Shown here: in pieces, positions 46,275-54,537 of the stretch
How the letters are laid out: every line of letters begins with the position of its first letter
How positions within the stretch are numbered: the first letter of the stretch is position 1
Origin: Antribacter gilvus
GTDB taxonomy: Bacteria > Actinomycetota > Actinomycetes > Actinomycetales > Cellulomonadaceae
Reading direction: 5' to 3'
Assembly: GCF_003946865.1 (NCBI RefSeq)
Contig: NZ_QXTH01000005.1
Coordinates: 62,001 to 126,000 of the forward strand
DNA: 64,000 bases
Position numbers and translations under genes: made by a program
Notes under the pieces: model-generated
Database searches by the model: none
What the model was told of the DNA's origin: nothing
The model's input: the letters and a program-made list of their open reading frames with translations, nothing else

Positions 46275-47435
46275 TCAAGGCGTGCCGGCGCCGGCCCGGA
46301 CTGCTTCGGTCATGGGGAACGCCACCTCGACGACGAGGCCGCCGTCGGGGCGCGGTCGGGCGGTGACCGTCGCGCCGTGGGCGCGGACGATCGCGCGGAC
46401 GATCGACAGCCCGAGGCCGTGGTGCCCGTCGTCGGTGGTGCGGTGCAGCCGCTGGAACGACTCGAACAGCCCGTCGACCTGGCCGGCCGAGATGACCTCG
46501 CCGGTGTTGGTCACGGTGAGCACTGCTCGGCCGATCTTGCGGTGGACGCTCACCTCGACCGTGCCGCCGGGAACGTTGTGGTGGATCGCGTTGTCGCAGA
46601 GGTTGACGAGCAGCCGGCCGAGCAGCACCGGGTCGCCCGGTATCCACGTCGGCCGCAGGGACGTCTCCATGTGGATCCCGCGCCGCTGGGCCTCGGGTGC
46701 CCGCTCGCGAAGGGTGAGCTGAACAAGGTCGGCGATGTCGACCAGCTCGTCCGCACCGCGGCCCTGCTCGCTGCTGGACAGGATGAGCAGCGACTCCAGC
46801 AGCTGCGCGCGCTGGTCGCTGATCACCAGGAGCCGCTCGAAGCTCGACCGGAACGACTCCAGGTCGGCCTCCGGATCGATCAGCGGTTCCTCCAGCAGCG
46901 CGCGTTCGACGGTCAGCGGGGTACGCATCTCGTGGGCGGCGTTGGCGACGAACACCTTGTGCGCGTCGAGTGCGGTCCCCAGCCGGCCGAGCAGCCCGTC
47001 GACCGTGTCAGCCAGGTCCTTCAGCTCGGTACGGCGGCCGGGGAGGGCCAGCCGCTCGTGCACGTTGCGCTCGGAGATCTGGCGCAGGCGTTCCGTCATG
47101 GTGAGCACGGGGCGCAGCACGCGGCCGGCGATCAGCCAGCCGAGGAACAGCGAGATCAACGCCATGATGGCCAGCGCGATCAGCGGTTGCACCAGTCCGT
47201 CGTCGGAGGAGCCGACGGCATCGAGCGCCGGTGGGGGCAGCAAGTCGGCGTCGTCCCCGGGCGGCGGGGGAGAGGGTGCCGTCAGCTCTGAGAGGTCGGG
47301 CACCGGCAGCAGGTCGCCGCTCAGGCTCTCGGCGAGGGCCCACATGATGACCAGCAGGACCGCGCTCGACATCACCGAGACGAGGCAGTACAGCAGCGTC
47401 AGCCGGAGCCGGAGGGGATGGTCTGCGAGTCGCAC
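46275..47435 (-). CDS. OmpR-system sensor histidine kinase
   Basis: 386 aa, two-pass membrane kinase. Helix 1 around residues 10-32, an extracellular loop of about 60 residues rich in Pro, Asp and Leu, helix 2 around 98-118, a HAMP segment (RVLRPVLTMTERLRQISERN), phospho-His in ANAAHEMRTPLTVE, and an ATPase domain with NLCDNAIHHN (N box) and GHHGLGLSIVRAIVRAHG (G box). GTG 47435 lies 2 bp from the response-regulator stop. With the ABC exporter next door, it is probably a cell-envelope or antibiotic sensor (inference). Confidence 0.9.
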   Translation of the reverse strand: MRLADHPLRLRLTLLYCLVSVMSSAVLLVIMWALAESLSGDLLPVPDLSELTAPSPPPPGDDADLLPPPALDAVGSSDDGLVQPLIALAIMALISLFLGWLIAGRVLRPVLTMTERLRQISERNVHERLALPGRRTELKDLADTVDGLLGRLGTALDAHKVFVANAAHEMRTPLTVERALLEEPLIDPEADLESFRSSFERLLVISDQRAQLLESLLILSSSEQGRGADELVDIADLVQLTLRERAPEAQRRGIHMETSLRPTWIPGDPVLLGRLLVNLCDNAIHHNVPGGTVEVSVHRKIGRAVLTVTNTGEVISAGQVDGLFESFQRLHRTTDDGHHGLGLSIVRAIVRAHGATVTARPRPDGGLVVEVAFPMTEAVRAGAGTP

Positions 47436-47437
47436 GG

Positions 47438-48091
47438 TCAGATCCGGTATCCGGCTCGGGGCACCGTCTCGATGATCGGCGGGTCGCCGAGCTTGGCCCG
47501 CAGGCGGTTCACCGTGGCCTTGACCGTGGTGGTGAACGGGTCGGCGGCCTCGTCCCAGACCCGGTCGAGCAGCTCCTCGGCCGACACGGCCCGGCTGCCG
47601 CACGTCAACAGGTACTCCAGCACGGCGAACTCCTTGGGGCTCAAGGGGAGGCGGGCTCCGGCCCGGGTAGCGGTCCGCTGCGCCGGGTCGAGGCGGACGT
47701 CGGCGTGCACGAGCACCGGGGGCGCCGCAGGCTGCGAGCGCCGGGCCACGGCCCTGATCCGCGCGATCAGCTCGGCGTAGGCGAAGGGCTTGGCGAGGTA
47801 GTCGTCGGCCCCGAGACCCAGGCCTTCGACAAGGTTGGAGAGGGTGCCGGAGGCGGTCAGCATGAGCACCCGGCTCGTCGACCTGCGGTTGACGAGGGTG
47901 CGGCACACGTCGTCGCCGTGCACCACGGGCAGGTCCCGGTCGAGGACGATGACGTCGTAGGGGACCACGGCTGCCCGTTCGAGCGCCGCCCCGCCGTCGT
48001 AGGCGACGTCCACGGCCATGCCCTCGCGCCGCAGCACCCGGGCCACGGAGTCGGCCAGGTCCGGTTGGTCCTCGACCACGAGTACTCGCAT
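47438..48091 (-). CDS. OmpR-family response regulator
   Basis: 217 aa. Receiver domain with VLVVEDQPDLADSV, phospho-acceptor Asp in VIVLDRDLPVVHGDD (around residue 51) and Lys in DDYLAKPFAYAE; winged-helix DNA-binding domain with LPLSPKEFAVLEYLL, TTTVKATVNRLRAKLGD and PRAGYRI. It heads the regulator-kinase operon, transcribed away from the divergent ABC exporter genes; the 182-bp gap between 48092 and 48273 would carry both promoters. Confidence 0.92.
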   Translation of the reverse strand: MRVLVVEDQPDLADSVARVLRREGMAVDVAYDGGAALERAAVVPYDVIVLDRDLPVVHGDDVCRTLVNRRSTSRVLMLTASGTLSNLVEGLGLGADDYLAKPFAYAELIARIRAVARRSQPAAPPVLVHADVRLDPAQRTATRAGARLPLSPKEFAVLEYLLTCGSRAVSAEELLDRVWDEAADPFTTTVKATVNRLRAKLGDPPIIETVPRAGYRI

Positions 48092-48273
48092 CGCTCGCCT
48101 CCTGGTACCAGCAGCCGTCTGCCGTGTGGGTCAGGTGTTGCCGGACCGTGCCGGTCCCACGCTAACGGAGGGCCCGTCACAGCCGGGTCACAGCGGCGCG
48201 GACCGTGCTGTGACTGTCTGCCGCGTAGAAATCGTCGGTGACAGCACGAGTCCGAAGAACGCAGGAGGACCTG

Positions 48274-49182
48274 ATGAGCCTGACCATCCACACGCAGGCG
48301 CTGAGCAAGCGCTATCGCCGCCGTCTCGCGCTCGACCGGTGCACGTTGTCGATCCCGGAGGGGCGGATCGTCGGCCTCGTCGGTCCCAACGGGGCGGGGA
48401 AGTCGACGCTGCTCGGGCTGGTGTCCGGCATGATCGCGCCGACGAGCGGGAGCGTCGAGGTGCTCGGTCACCGGCCGGCCGTCAGTGCCGACCAGCTGGC
48501 CCGGGTCGGTTTCGTCGCTCAGGACGCCCCGGTCTATCCCCGGCTCACCGTGGCCGACCACCTGAGGCTCGGCGCCCGGCTGAACCCCAGGTGGGACCAG
48601 GGGTTCGCGGAGCGGCGGATCCGTGCGCGTGGGCTGGACCTCGAGCAGAAGGCAGGGTCGCTGTCGGGCGGTCAGCGAGCCCAGCTCGCGCTGACGGCCG
48701 CCGCGGCCAAGCGGGGGGACCTGCTCGTCCTCGACGAGCCGGTCGCCGCGCTGGACCCGCTGGCCCGGCGCGGGTTCCTGCGAGACCTGCTCGACTTCGT
48801 CGACGAGCTGGACGTCAGCGTCGTGCTCTCGTCGCACCTGCTCGGCGACCTGGAGCAGGTCTGCGACCACCTCGTCGTGCTGGCCGCCGGCCGGGTGCAG
48901 ATCTCGGGCGACGTCGCCGACCTGCTCGCCGTGCACCACCGGATCTCGCGTCGTACGGACGACCCGTTCCGGCTGCCGGCCGGGGCCGAGGTGATCCACG
49001 CCGAGCACTCCCGTGGCGAGTCGTCCGTGATCGTCCGGTCCGTCGACGCGCCGGTCCCCGGTGCCGAGGCGGTCGACCTCGAGGACCTGACCCTCGCCTA
49101 CCTGACCCGGGCCGCGGCCGGGGCGCTGGACGGTTCGTCCGCAACGGTGGCGTCCGCAACGGTGGCGGGAGCGGACCGATGA
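48274..49182 (+). CDS. ABC transporter ATP-binding protein
   Basis: 302 aa. Walker A GPNGAGKST around residue 40, Q-loop FVAQDAP, signature LSGGQRAQLAL around 132-142, Walker B LLVLDEPVAALDP and H-loop LSSHLLGD. The C-terminal 80 residues form a regulatory extension. It drives export or bacteriocin/antibiotic-type immunity with the permease encoded next (ATGA overlap). ATG 48274 has AGGAGG at ideal spacing. Paired with the divergent two-component system that probably induces it. Confidence 0.92.
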   Translation: MSLTIHTQALSKRYRRRLALDRCTLSIPEGRIVGLVGPNGAGKSTLLGLVSGMIAPTSGSVEVLGHRPAVSADQLARVGFVAQDAPVYPRLTVADHLRLGARLNPRWDQGFAERRIRARGLDLEQKAGSLSGGQRAQLALTAAAAKRGDLLVLDEPVAALDPLARRGFLRDLLDFVDELDVSVVLSSHLLGDLEQVCDHLVVLAAGRVQISGDVADLLAVHHRISRRTDDPFRLPAGAEVIHAEHSRGESSVIVRSVDAPVPGAEAVDLEDLTLAYLTRAAAGALDGSSATVASATVAGADR

Positions 49183-50174
49183 TCTGGCTGACCTGGCGGC
49201 AGTTCCGCGCCCAGACTCTGGTGGCCGTCGGTGCGCTGGCGCTGCTCACCGTCTATCTCGTCTACCTGGGCGGTGAGATCCGCACCTTCTACGACACGAG
49301 GATCGCCGGTTGTGAGGCCCAGGCGTGCGACGTCGCACGGATGGACCTCCGGGCCGGGTTCGACGACGCGATCTCGTTGATGGTGGTGCTGCTCATCGCC
49401 GTCCCCGGCCTGATCGGGGCTTTCTGGGGTGCGCCGCTGGTGGCCCAGGAGGTGGAGCAGCGCACCGACCGGCTGGTCTGGAACCAGAGCGTCACCCGGG
49501 CCCGGTGGCTGGCGGTCAAGCTCACCGTCGTCGGGCTGTTCAGCGGCGCGGTGGCGGGCTTGTTCAGCCTCCTGCTGACGTGGAGCGTGAGCAGGTACGA
49601 CGAGGTGGTCGGCGAGCGGTTCGCGGCCCTCAGCTTCGACTCGCGCAACATCGTCCCGATCGGGTACGCGCTGTTCGCCTTCGTCCTCGGCACGGTCGTC
49701 GGCATGGTCGTCCGGCGCACCCTGCCGGCCATGGCGATCACCCTCGTCGTCTTCGCGGTCGTGCAGCTGCTGGTCCCGACGCTCGTGCGACAGAACCTGC
49801 TGCCCCCGGTCACCGAGACCGTCGCCATCGACCTCGCCGTCCTCGACAGTGGTGTCGGTCTCCACCTGAAGGACGACAACACGTTCGACATCCAGGGGTA
49901 CGTTGCCGGAGGCAGCTGGCCGATGGAGTTCTCGTTCCCGATCTACGCGGCGGACGGATCGCCGTACGTCGGTGAGGATGCAGTGCCCTGCCTCATCCCC
50001 GACGACCCGGAGGTCGGCGACGCCTGCACCGTCGCGCAGGACCTGCACTTCGAGTACACCTACCAGCCGGGCAGCCGGTACTGGGCGTTCCAGTGGATCG
50101 AGCTGTCCTTGTTCGTGGCGCTCTCGCTGCTGCTGAGCGGGTTCGGGTTCCTCTGGCTCCGGCGCCGGTCCTAG
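49179..50174 (+). CDS. ABC-2 type transporter permease
   Basis: 331 aa with about six membrane helices: near residues 13-30, 66-84 (LMVVLLIAVPGLIGAFW), 108-130, 155-178, 182-202 and 308-325. A large extracellular loop (about 205-300) lies between helices 5 and 6, unusual for short ABC-2 permeases. N-terminus MIWLTWRQFRAQTLVAVG is typical of actinobacterial permeases paired with such ATPases. Overlaps the ATPase stop by 4 nt. Substrate unknown. Confidence 0.88.
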   Translation: MIWLTWRQFRAQTLVAVGALALLTVYLVYLGGEIRTFYDTRIAGCEAQACDVARMDLRAGFDDAISLMVVLLIAVPGLIGAFWGAPLVAQEVEQRTDRLVWNQSVTRARWLAVKLTVVGLFSGAVAGLFSLLLTWSVSRYDEVVGERFAALSFDSRNIVPIGYALFAFVLGTVVGMVVRRTLPAMAITLVVFAVVQLLVPTLVRQNLLPPVTETVAIDLAVLDSGVGLHLKDDNTFDIQGYVAGGSWPMEFSFPIYAADGSPYVGEDAVPCLIPDDPEVGDACTVAQDLHFEYTYQPGSRYWAFQWIELSLFVALSLLLSGFGFLWLRRRS

Positions 50175-50259
50175 CCGCAGCTCCTCGTGGTACCGCACGA
50201 CGCCGGGACCCCTCGTGTCCCTGCACGGTGACACGTCGCCCACGAGTACAGTGGTGGCG

Positions 50260-51135
50260 ATGCGCGGAGACACCAACACCCAAGGGTCTGGCTCCTTCGT
50301 GCCGGGCGAGCGGCCTGAGGAGAACTCGGACGACGTGGTGGAGGATCCGGACGCGACGGCCCCAGAACCCCAGCCAGAATCCCAGCCTGAGTCCCCGCCT
50401 CAGGAGCCCCGCTCGTGGCGTGTCCTGTGGGGCATGCTCCGCCCGCGGGGCACCCGGTCGGAGCTCCTGGCAGGCGTGCTGTGCCTGGCTCTCGGGTTCG
50501 CCCTCGCGGTCCAGGTGCGGCAGTCGGGCACGGACCAGCTGTCGTCGCTCCGACAGGACGAGCTGGTGCGGCTCCTCGACGAGGTGACGCAGCGCGCGGA
50601 GCAGCTCGACGCGGAGGTGGCGACCCTGGAGGAGGCGCGAGCAGACCTCCAGTCCGAGGGTGGCCAGGACCAGGCGGCGCTCGAGCTGGCCCAGCAGCGG
50701 GCCGAGCTGGAGGGCATCCTGTCCGGCCGGCTCCCCGCCGAGGGACCCGGCGTCCAGGTCGACGTGGAGGCGCAGCGCGGCCAGCTCAAGGCCTCGCAGA
50801 TGTTCAACATGCTGGAGGAGCTGCGCAACGCGGGCGCCGAGGCCATGGAGATCAACGACGTGCGCATCGTCACCAGCTCGTACTTCGAGGACGCCGACGG
50901 CGAGATCGTGCTCGACGGCGACGTGCTCGACCGCCCCCACCAGTGGGCCGTGATCGGCGATCCCGAGACGATCGACCGCGCGCTCGAGATCCCCGGCGGA
51001 GCCCTGCCGACCCTGCGCACAGCGGGCGCCCGGACCACCACGACACAGCTCGACCACGTCGAGGTCGACGCCGTGAAGCAGCCGGAGGAACCCGAGTACG
51101 CGCGTCCCGCTCTGCAGGACGGATCCGGCGGCTGA
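50260..51135 (+). CDS. DUF881 membrane-anchored protein (second copy)
   Basis: 291 aa. A long acidic, Pro/Glu/Gln-rich cytoplasmic tail (about 65 residues), one membrane helix (LLAGVLCLALGFALAVQV), a strongly predicted coiled coil (LRQDELVRLLDEVTQRAEQLDAEVATLEE in parts) and a DUF881 domain (GPGVQVDVEA; ASQMFNMLEELRNAGAEAMEINDVRI). ATG 50260 lies 7 nt after the -10 TACAGT (50247-50252), so it is likely leaderless. It belongs with the DUF881-sbp genes at 44328-45622, from which the inserted segment separates it. Confidence 0.87.
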   Translation: MRGDTNTQGSGSFVPGERPEENSDDVVEDPDATAPEPQPESQPESPPQEPRSWRVLWGMLRPRGTRSELLAGVLCLALGFALAVQVRQSGTDQLSSLRQDELVRLLDEVTQRAEQLDAEVATLEEARADLQSEGGQDQAALELAQQRAELEGILSGRLPAEGPGVQVDVEAQRGQLKASQMFNMLEELRNAGAEAMEINDVRIVTSSYFEDADGEIVLDGDVLDRPHQWAVIGDPETIDRALEIPGGALPTLRTAGARTTTTQLDHVEVDAVKQPEEPEYARPALQDGSGG

Positions 51136-51260
51136 GGCGGACCGGCATGCGAACGGGCTCTGACGTGGGTAGTTTTCCCCCGTGCGCTTCACGCACACCA
51201 TCGCGTCGGGGTAGGTTGAGTGGACCCCCCAGCAGCGAAGAAACCAACCGAGGAGACCAG

Positions 51261-51740
51261 ATGACGGACCCCAGCGCCCACCCTCATCCGGTCAGCGCCG
51301 ATACAACGGCCAACCTGGGACGTATCGCCTTCCCGACGTCGGACGACCAGGCGCCCCGCACAGCGCTGAGCCCGGAGGAGGCAGCGGCTGTCGCCGCCCT
51401 GCCACGGCACTCCGCGCTGCTCATCGTGCAGCGTGGCCCCGGGTTCGGCGCGCGGTTCCTGCTGGACTCCGACCGCTCCGTCGCAGGCCGCAGCGAGCAG
51501 GCCGACATCTTCCTCGACGACGTGACCGTGTCGCGCAAGCACGCGGAGTTCGTCCGTGACGGCGACACGTTCGCCGTGCGTGACATCGGCTCGCTGAACG
51601 GCACCTACGTGAACCGCACGCGCATCGACGCGGCGTCGCTCACCACGGGGGACGAGGTGCAGATCGGCAAGTTCCGGCTGACGTTCCACGCGAGCCCGCA
51701 GGCGCCGGTCCAGTGGGGCGCGGGGACGCCGGCGTCGTGA
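51261..51740 (+). CDS. garA: FHA-domain signalling protein (GarA/OdhI-like)
   Basis: 159 aa. An FHA domain occupies residues about 60-150 with the phosphothreonine-binding GRSEQADIFLDDVTVSRKHAEF and NGTYVN. An N-terminal tail carries a DTTANLGRI segment equivalent to the Thr pair that serine/threonine kinases phosphorylate in GarA/OdhI; the phosphorylated tail folds back on the FHA domain. In relatives it controls 2-oxoglutarate dehydrogenase and glutamate metabolism. AGGAG precedes ATG 51261; GTGA couples it to the MerR gene. Confidence 0.88.
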   Translation: MTDPSAHPHPVSADTTANLGRIAFPTSDDQAPRTALSPEEAAAVAALPRHSALLIVQRGPGFGARFLLDSDRSVAGRSEQADIFLDDVTVSRKHAEFVRDGDTFAVRDIGSLNGTYVNRTRIDAASLTTGDEVQIGKFRLTFHASPQAPVQWGAGTPAS

Positions 51741-52498
51741 CCACAGGCGCCGCGCGCGACCGCGGCAGCCGGCACGAGCTCGACGCCGGGCTGGAGCCGG
51801 CGGTCGAGCCCTGGCCTCGGGGGATCTCCCGCCAGGCCACCATGCGGATCAGCGACGTCCTGCGCGTCCTGGGCGCGGAGTTCGGGTCTGTCAGCCACTC
51901 GAAGCTCCGCTTCCTCGAGGAGCAGGGCCTCATCGACCCTGTCCGCACGCCCTCCGGCTACCGCCAGTACAGCCCGGCCGACGTCGAGCGGCTGCGCTTC
52001 GTGCTCACCGAGCAGCGCGACTCCTACCTGCCGCTCAAGGTCATCAAGGAGCGCCTCGCGGCGATGGACGCGGGGGAGGAGTCCGAGCACCCCGCCCCGC
52101 GGCTGGCCCCCGGTGGCTCCGCCGCGCCCGCACGCCGTCGCTGGACCGTCGCGTCGGTGGCCGACGTCACGGGCGCCGAACCAGCCTTCGTCGAGGACCT
52201 CGTGCGCGCCGGCGTGCTGCAGACCGAGGGTGGGGACCGGCTCGCCCCCGGCTCTGTCGACGTGGTCAGGATCGCGAGCGCCCTCGCCGAGTACGGCATC
52301 GAGCCCCGGCACCTGAGAACGTTCCGCACGGCCGCGGACCGGCAGGTGGCCCTCGTCGACCAGGTCGTGGCGCCATTGCGGAGCCAGCAGTCGTCTGCGG
52401 CCCGTGGCCAGGCCGCGACGATGGCCTCCGAGATCGGTGAGCTGTTCACGCGGCTCCACGCCGCCTGGGTGCGTCAGGGCGTCGACGAGCTCGCCTGA
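51737..52498 (+). CDS. ftsR: MerR-family regulator FtsR
   Basis: 253 aa. An HTH (MRISDVLRVLGAEFGSVSHSKLRFLEEQGLI in parts, residues about 35-70, then TPSGYRQYSPADVERL) and a second helical module resembling another MerR-like domain (RRWTVASVADVTGAEPAFVEDLVRAGVL). This arrangement and the FHA-MerR-nuclease order match FtsR, which activates ftsZ in corynebacteria; the same role here is an inference. GTG overlaps the garA stop by 4 nt. Confidence 0.82.
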   Translation: MTTGAARDRGSRHELDAGLEPAVEPWPRGISRQATMRISDVLRVLGAEFGSVSHSKLRFLEEQGLIDPVRTPSGYRQYSPADVERLRFVLTEQRDSYLPLKVIKERLAAMDAGEESEHPAPRLAPGGSAAPARRRWTVASVADVTGAEPAFVEDLVRAGVLQTEGGDRLAPGSVDVVRIASALAEYGIEPRHLRTFRTAADRQVALVDQVVAPLRSQQSSAARGQAATMASEIGELFTRLHAAWVRQGVDELA

Positions 52499-52569
52499 GC
52501 CTCCGGCCGGGTCCTGCCTCCAGGGGCTGTGGGCGCGCCGTGCACCCGCCCGCGTCGTACCGTGAAGAA

Positions 52570-53097
52570 GTGACCCCGGACGACGTGCCGATGGTGCCCA
52601 TGGAGGTGCTCGGTGTACGCCAGCAGCAGCGGGACCGCGAGATCGTGGTCCTGCTGCTGGATGCTGCTGCCGACCTGGCGGTGCCGATCGTGATCGGATC
52701 GCGGGAGGCGAGCGCCATCGCGATGGCGCAGGCAGGCCTCAACACCCCCCGCCCCATGACCCACGACCTGTTGCGCGACCTGCTCTCCGCCGTGGGCGTG
52801 GACCTGGAGCGGGTCGAGATCGTCGCCCTCGAGGGCGGGATCTACTTCGCTGAGCTCGTGCTCAGCAACGGCGTGCGGCTCGACTCGCGAGCCTCCGACG
52901 CCATCGCGCTGGCGGTGCGCACCGACAGCCCTGTCCTCTGTTCCGCGGAGATCGTCGCCCTGGCGGGCGTCGAGGTGGTCGACGTGGACCAGCAGCGGGA
53001 GGTCGAGAAGTTCCGGGACTTCCTCGACCACGTCACCCCCGAGGACTTCTCGGGGCACACCGGCCAGGAGGGCGGGGAAGGCTCAACCTCAACCTGA
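52570..53097 (+). CDS. bifunctional nuclease family protein
   Basis: 175 aa of the BFN family (DUF151) with VPMEVLGVRQQQRDREIVVLLL, VPIVIGSREASAIAMAQAG, RPMTHDLLRDLL and SRASDAIALAVRTDSPVLCS. Plant members show DNase/RNase activity; the bacterial role is unclear. GTG 52570 lies 6 nt after the -10 TACCGT (52558-52563), so it is likely leaderless. The stop codon is inside a 29-bp palindrome. Belongs to the conserved FHA-MerR-BFN-MerR set. Confidence 0.9.
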   Translation: MTPDDVPMVPMEVLGVRQQQRDREIVVLLLDAAADLAVPIVIGSREASAIAMAQAGLNTPRPMTHDLLRDLLSAVGVDLERVEIVALEGGIYFAELVLSNGVRLDSRASDAIALAVRTDSPVLCSAEIVALAGVEVVDVDQQREVEKFRDFLDHVTPEDFSGHTGQEGGEGSTST

Positions 53098-53110
53098 GGT
53101 TGAGGTTGAG
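53082..53110. promoter_or_regulatory. 29-bp perfect palindrome over the nuclease stop codon
   Basis: CTCAACCTCAACCT and its exact complement surround one base; each arm is itself a tandem CTCAAC/CTCAACC repeat. It overlaps the last codons and stop (53095-53097). The form is like MerR-family dyads (compare 2637-2658), and a MerR gene begins 146 bp further on. It could alternatively be a terminator hairpin. Confidence 0.5.
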
Positions 53111-53202
53111 GGTTGCGGGCGAAGGTTGCAGGGAGGAGTCGCAAACCGGTGCAATGCCGCGCCGCGGCGCGACACGCCGGAGGCCGTTCAGGGGCAGCGT
53201 CG

Positions 53203-53231
53203 TTGACCTCCCCGGGGACGGCACCTAGCGT
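53203..53231 (+). promoter_or_regulatory. sigma-70-type promoter of the MerR gene at 53256
   Basis: TTGACC (53203-53208) and TAGCGT (53226-53231) are spaced 17 bp apart, one of the best housekeeping promoters in the window, 24 nt upstream of the GTG start. Confidence 0.65.
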
Positions 53232-53255
53232 GTAGACGACACCCCAGGAGGCACA

Positions 53256-53846
53256 GTGAACACCAGCGGTGAGGTCAGAGCCGAGCACGGTGCGGTCCCG
53301 CACGGCGCCCAGGGTCTCCTCTTCGGTGAGGACCTGACGGAGCAGGACTCGTCGACGGGCTACCGCGGCACCACAGCGTGCCGCGTCGCGGGCATCACGT
53401 ACCGACAGCTCGACTACTGGGCGCGCACGGGTCTCGTCGAGCCGAGCATCAAGCCGGCCACCGGCTCGGGCACGCACCGGCTCTACAGCTTCCGGGACAT
53501 CCTGGTCCTCAAGGTCGTCAAGCGGCTCCTCGACACCGGCGTCTCCTTGCAGCAGATCCGCAGCGCGGTGACACACCTCCGCGAGCGCGGGGTGGACGAC
53601 CTGGCGCAGATCACGCTGATGTCCGACGGTGCGAGCGTGTACGAGTGCACGTCGCCCGACGAGGTCGTGGACCTGGTGCAGGGCGGGCAGGGCGTGTTCG
53701 GTATCGCCGTCGGCCGGGTGTGGCGCGAGATCGAGGGCACGCTCGCCGAGATGCCCACGGAGTCCCTCGACGGCGACGACGTGCCCGAGGTGGAGGGCGA
53801 CGAGCTCGCCGAGCGGCGCCGCACCAAGGCACGCGCGGCCGTCTGA
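53256..53846 (+). CDS. MerR family transcriptional regulator (Rv1828-like)
   Basis: 196 aa. A polar N-terminus is followed by a MerR HTH (TACRVAGITYRQLDYWARTGLVEP, GTHRLYSFRDILVLKVVKRLLDTGVSLQQI in parts, residues about 40-105) and a C-terminal ligand-like or dimerisation domain (DGASVYECTSPDEVVDLVQGGQGVFGIAVG). This matches the conserved second MerR protein of the FHA locus, known as Rv1828 in mycobacteria. GTG 53256 has AGGAGG upstream. It may bind the palindrome at 53082-53110. Confidence 0.85.
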   Translation: MNTSGEVRAEHGAVPHGAQGLLFGEDLTEQDSSTGYRGTTACRVAGITYRQLDYWARTGLVEPSIKPATGSGTHRLYSFRDILVLKVVKRLLDTGVSLQQIRSAVTHLRERGVDDLAQITLMSDGASVYECTSPDEVVDLVQGGQGVFGIAVGRVWREIEGTLAEMPTESLDGDDVPEVEGDELAERRRTKARAAV

Positions 53847-53863
53847 ACGTCTAGCCTGAGGAC

Positions 53864-54535
53864 GTGCAGCTCACCTTCCACGGACACGCCTGCGTAGCCC
53901 TCACCGACGAGGGGACGCGCATCGTCATCGACCCCGGGACCTACTCGGACACCGCAGCCGCGCTCGCCGGCGCGACCGGCGTCCTCGTGACGCACGACCA
54001 TGCCGACCACGTGGACGCCGGCCCGGTCGTCGGCGCGCTGGGCCTGCGGCCCGGGCTCGAGGTGTGGGCCACCGGCCCGGCCCGCGAGGTTCTCCTGAGG
54101 GCCGGTGCTCCCGCGGACCGCGTGCACGAGACGACGCCCGGTGAGACGTTCCGCGTCGGCGACGCGACCGTCACGGCCGGCGGGGGCCGGCACGCGGAGA
54201 TCCACCGCGACGTGCCGCGCGCGGTGAACGTCACGTACCTCGTCCGGCTGGGCGGGACGAGCGTCTACCACCCAGGCGACTCGTTCGAGCTCCCACCACC
54301 CGTGGAGGGCGGGGTCGACGTCCTGCTGACCCCGGTGTCCGCTCCCTGGCTCAAGATGGGCGAGGTCATCGACTTCACGCGCGCCACGCCGGCCCGGATC
54401 GTCGTACCGGTGCACGACGCGTTCCTGTCCGAGCTGGGTCACGCGCTCACGGCCCGGTGGCTCGACACCCCCAACCGCCTCGGCGGCGCGCACGCCTACG
54501 TACGCCTCGCGCAGGGCGAGTCCTGGCACTCCTGA
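53864..54535 (+). CDS. metallo-beta-lactamase fold hydrolase (UlaG-like)
   Basis: 223-aa zinc hydrolase. QLTFHGHACVALTDEGTRIVIDPG at the N-terminus (in parts), the zinc motif THDHADHVDA (HxHxDH) around residues 44-53, a later His in AEIHRDV, YHPGDS around 138-143, and VVPVHD near residue 185. This pattern matches the UlaG/YcbL-like branch; substrate unknown. GTG 53864 lies 6 nt after the -10 TAGCCT (53852-53857), hence likely leaderless. The stop is 2 bp from the convergent PLD gene. Confidence 0.88.
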   Translation: MQLTFHGHACVALTDEGTRIVIDPGTYSDTAAALAGATGVLVTHDHADHVDAGPVVGALGLRPGLEVWATGPAREVLLRAGAPADRVHETTPGETFRVGDATVTAGGGRHAEIHRDVPRAVNVTYLVRLGGTSVYHPGDSFELPPPVEGGVDVLLTPVSAPWLKMGEVIDFTRATPARIVVPVHDAFLSELGHALTARWLDTPNRLGGAHAYVRLAQGESWHS

Positions 54536-54537
54536 GG

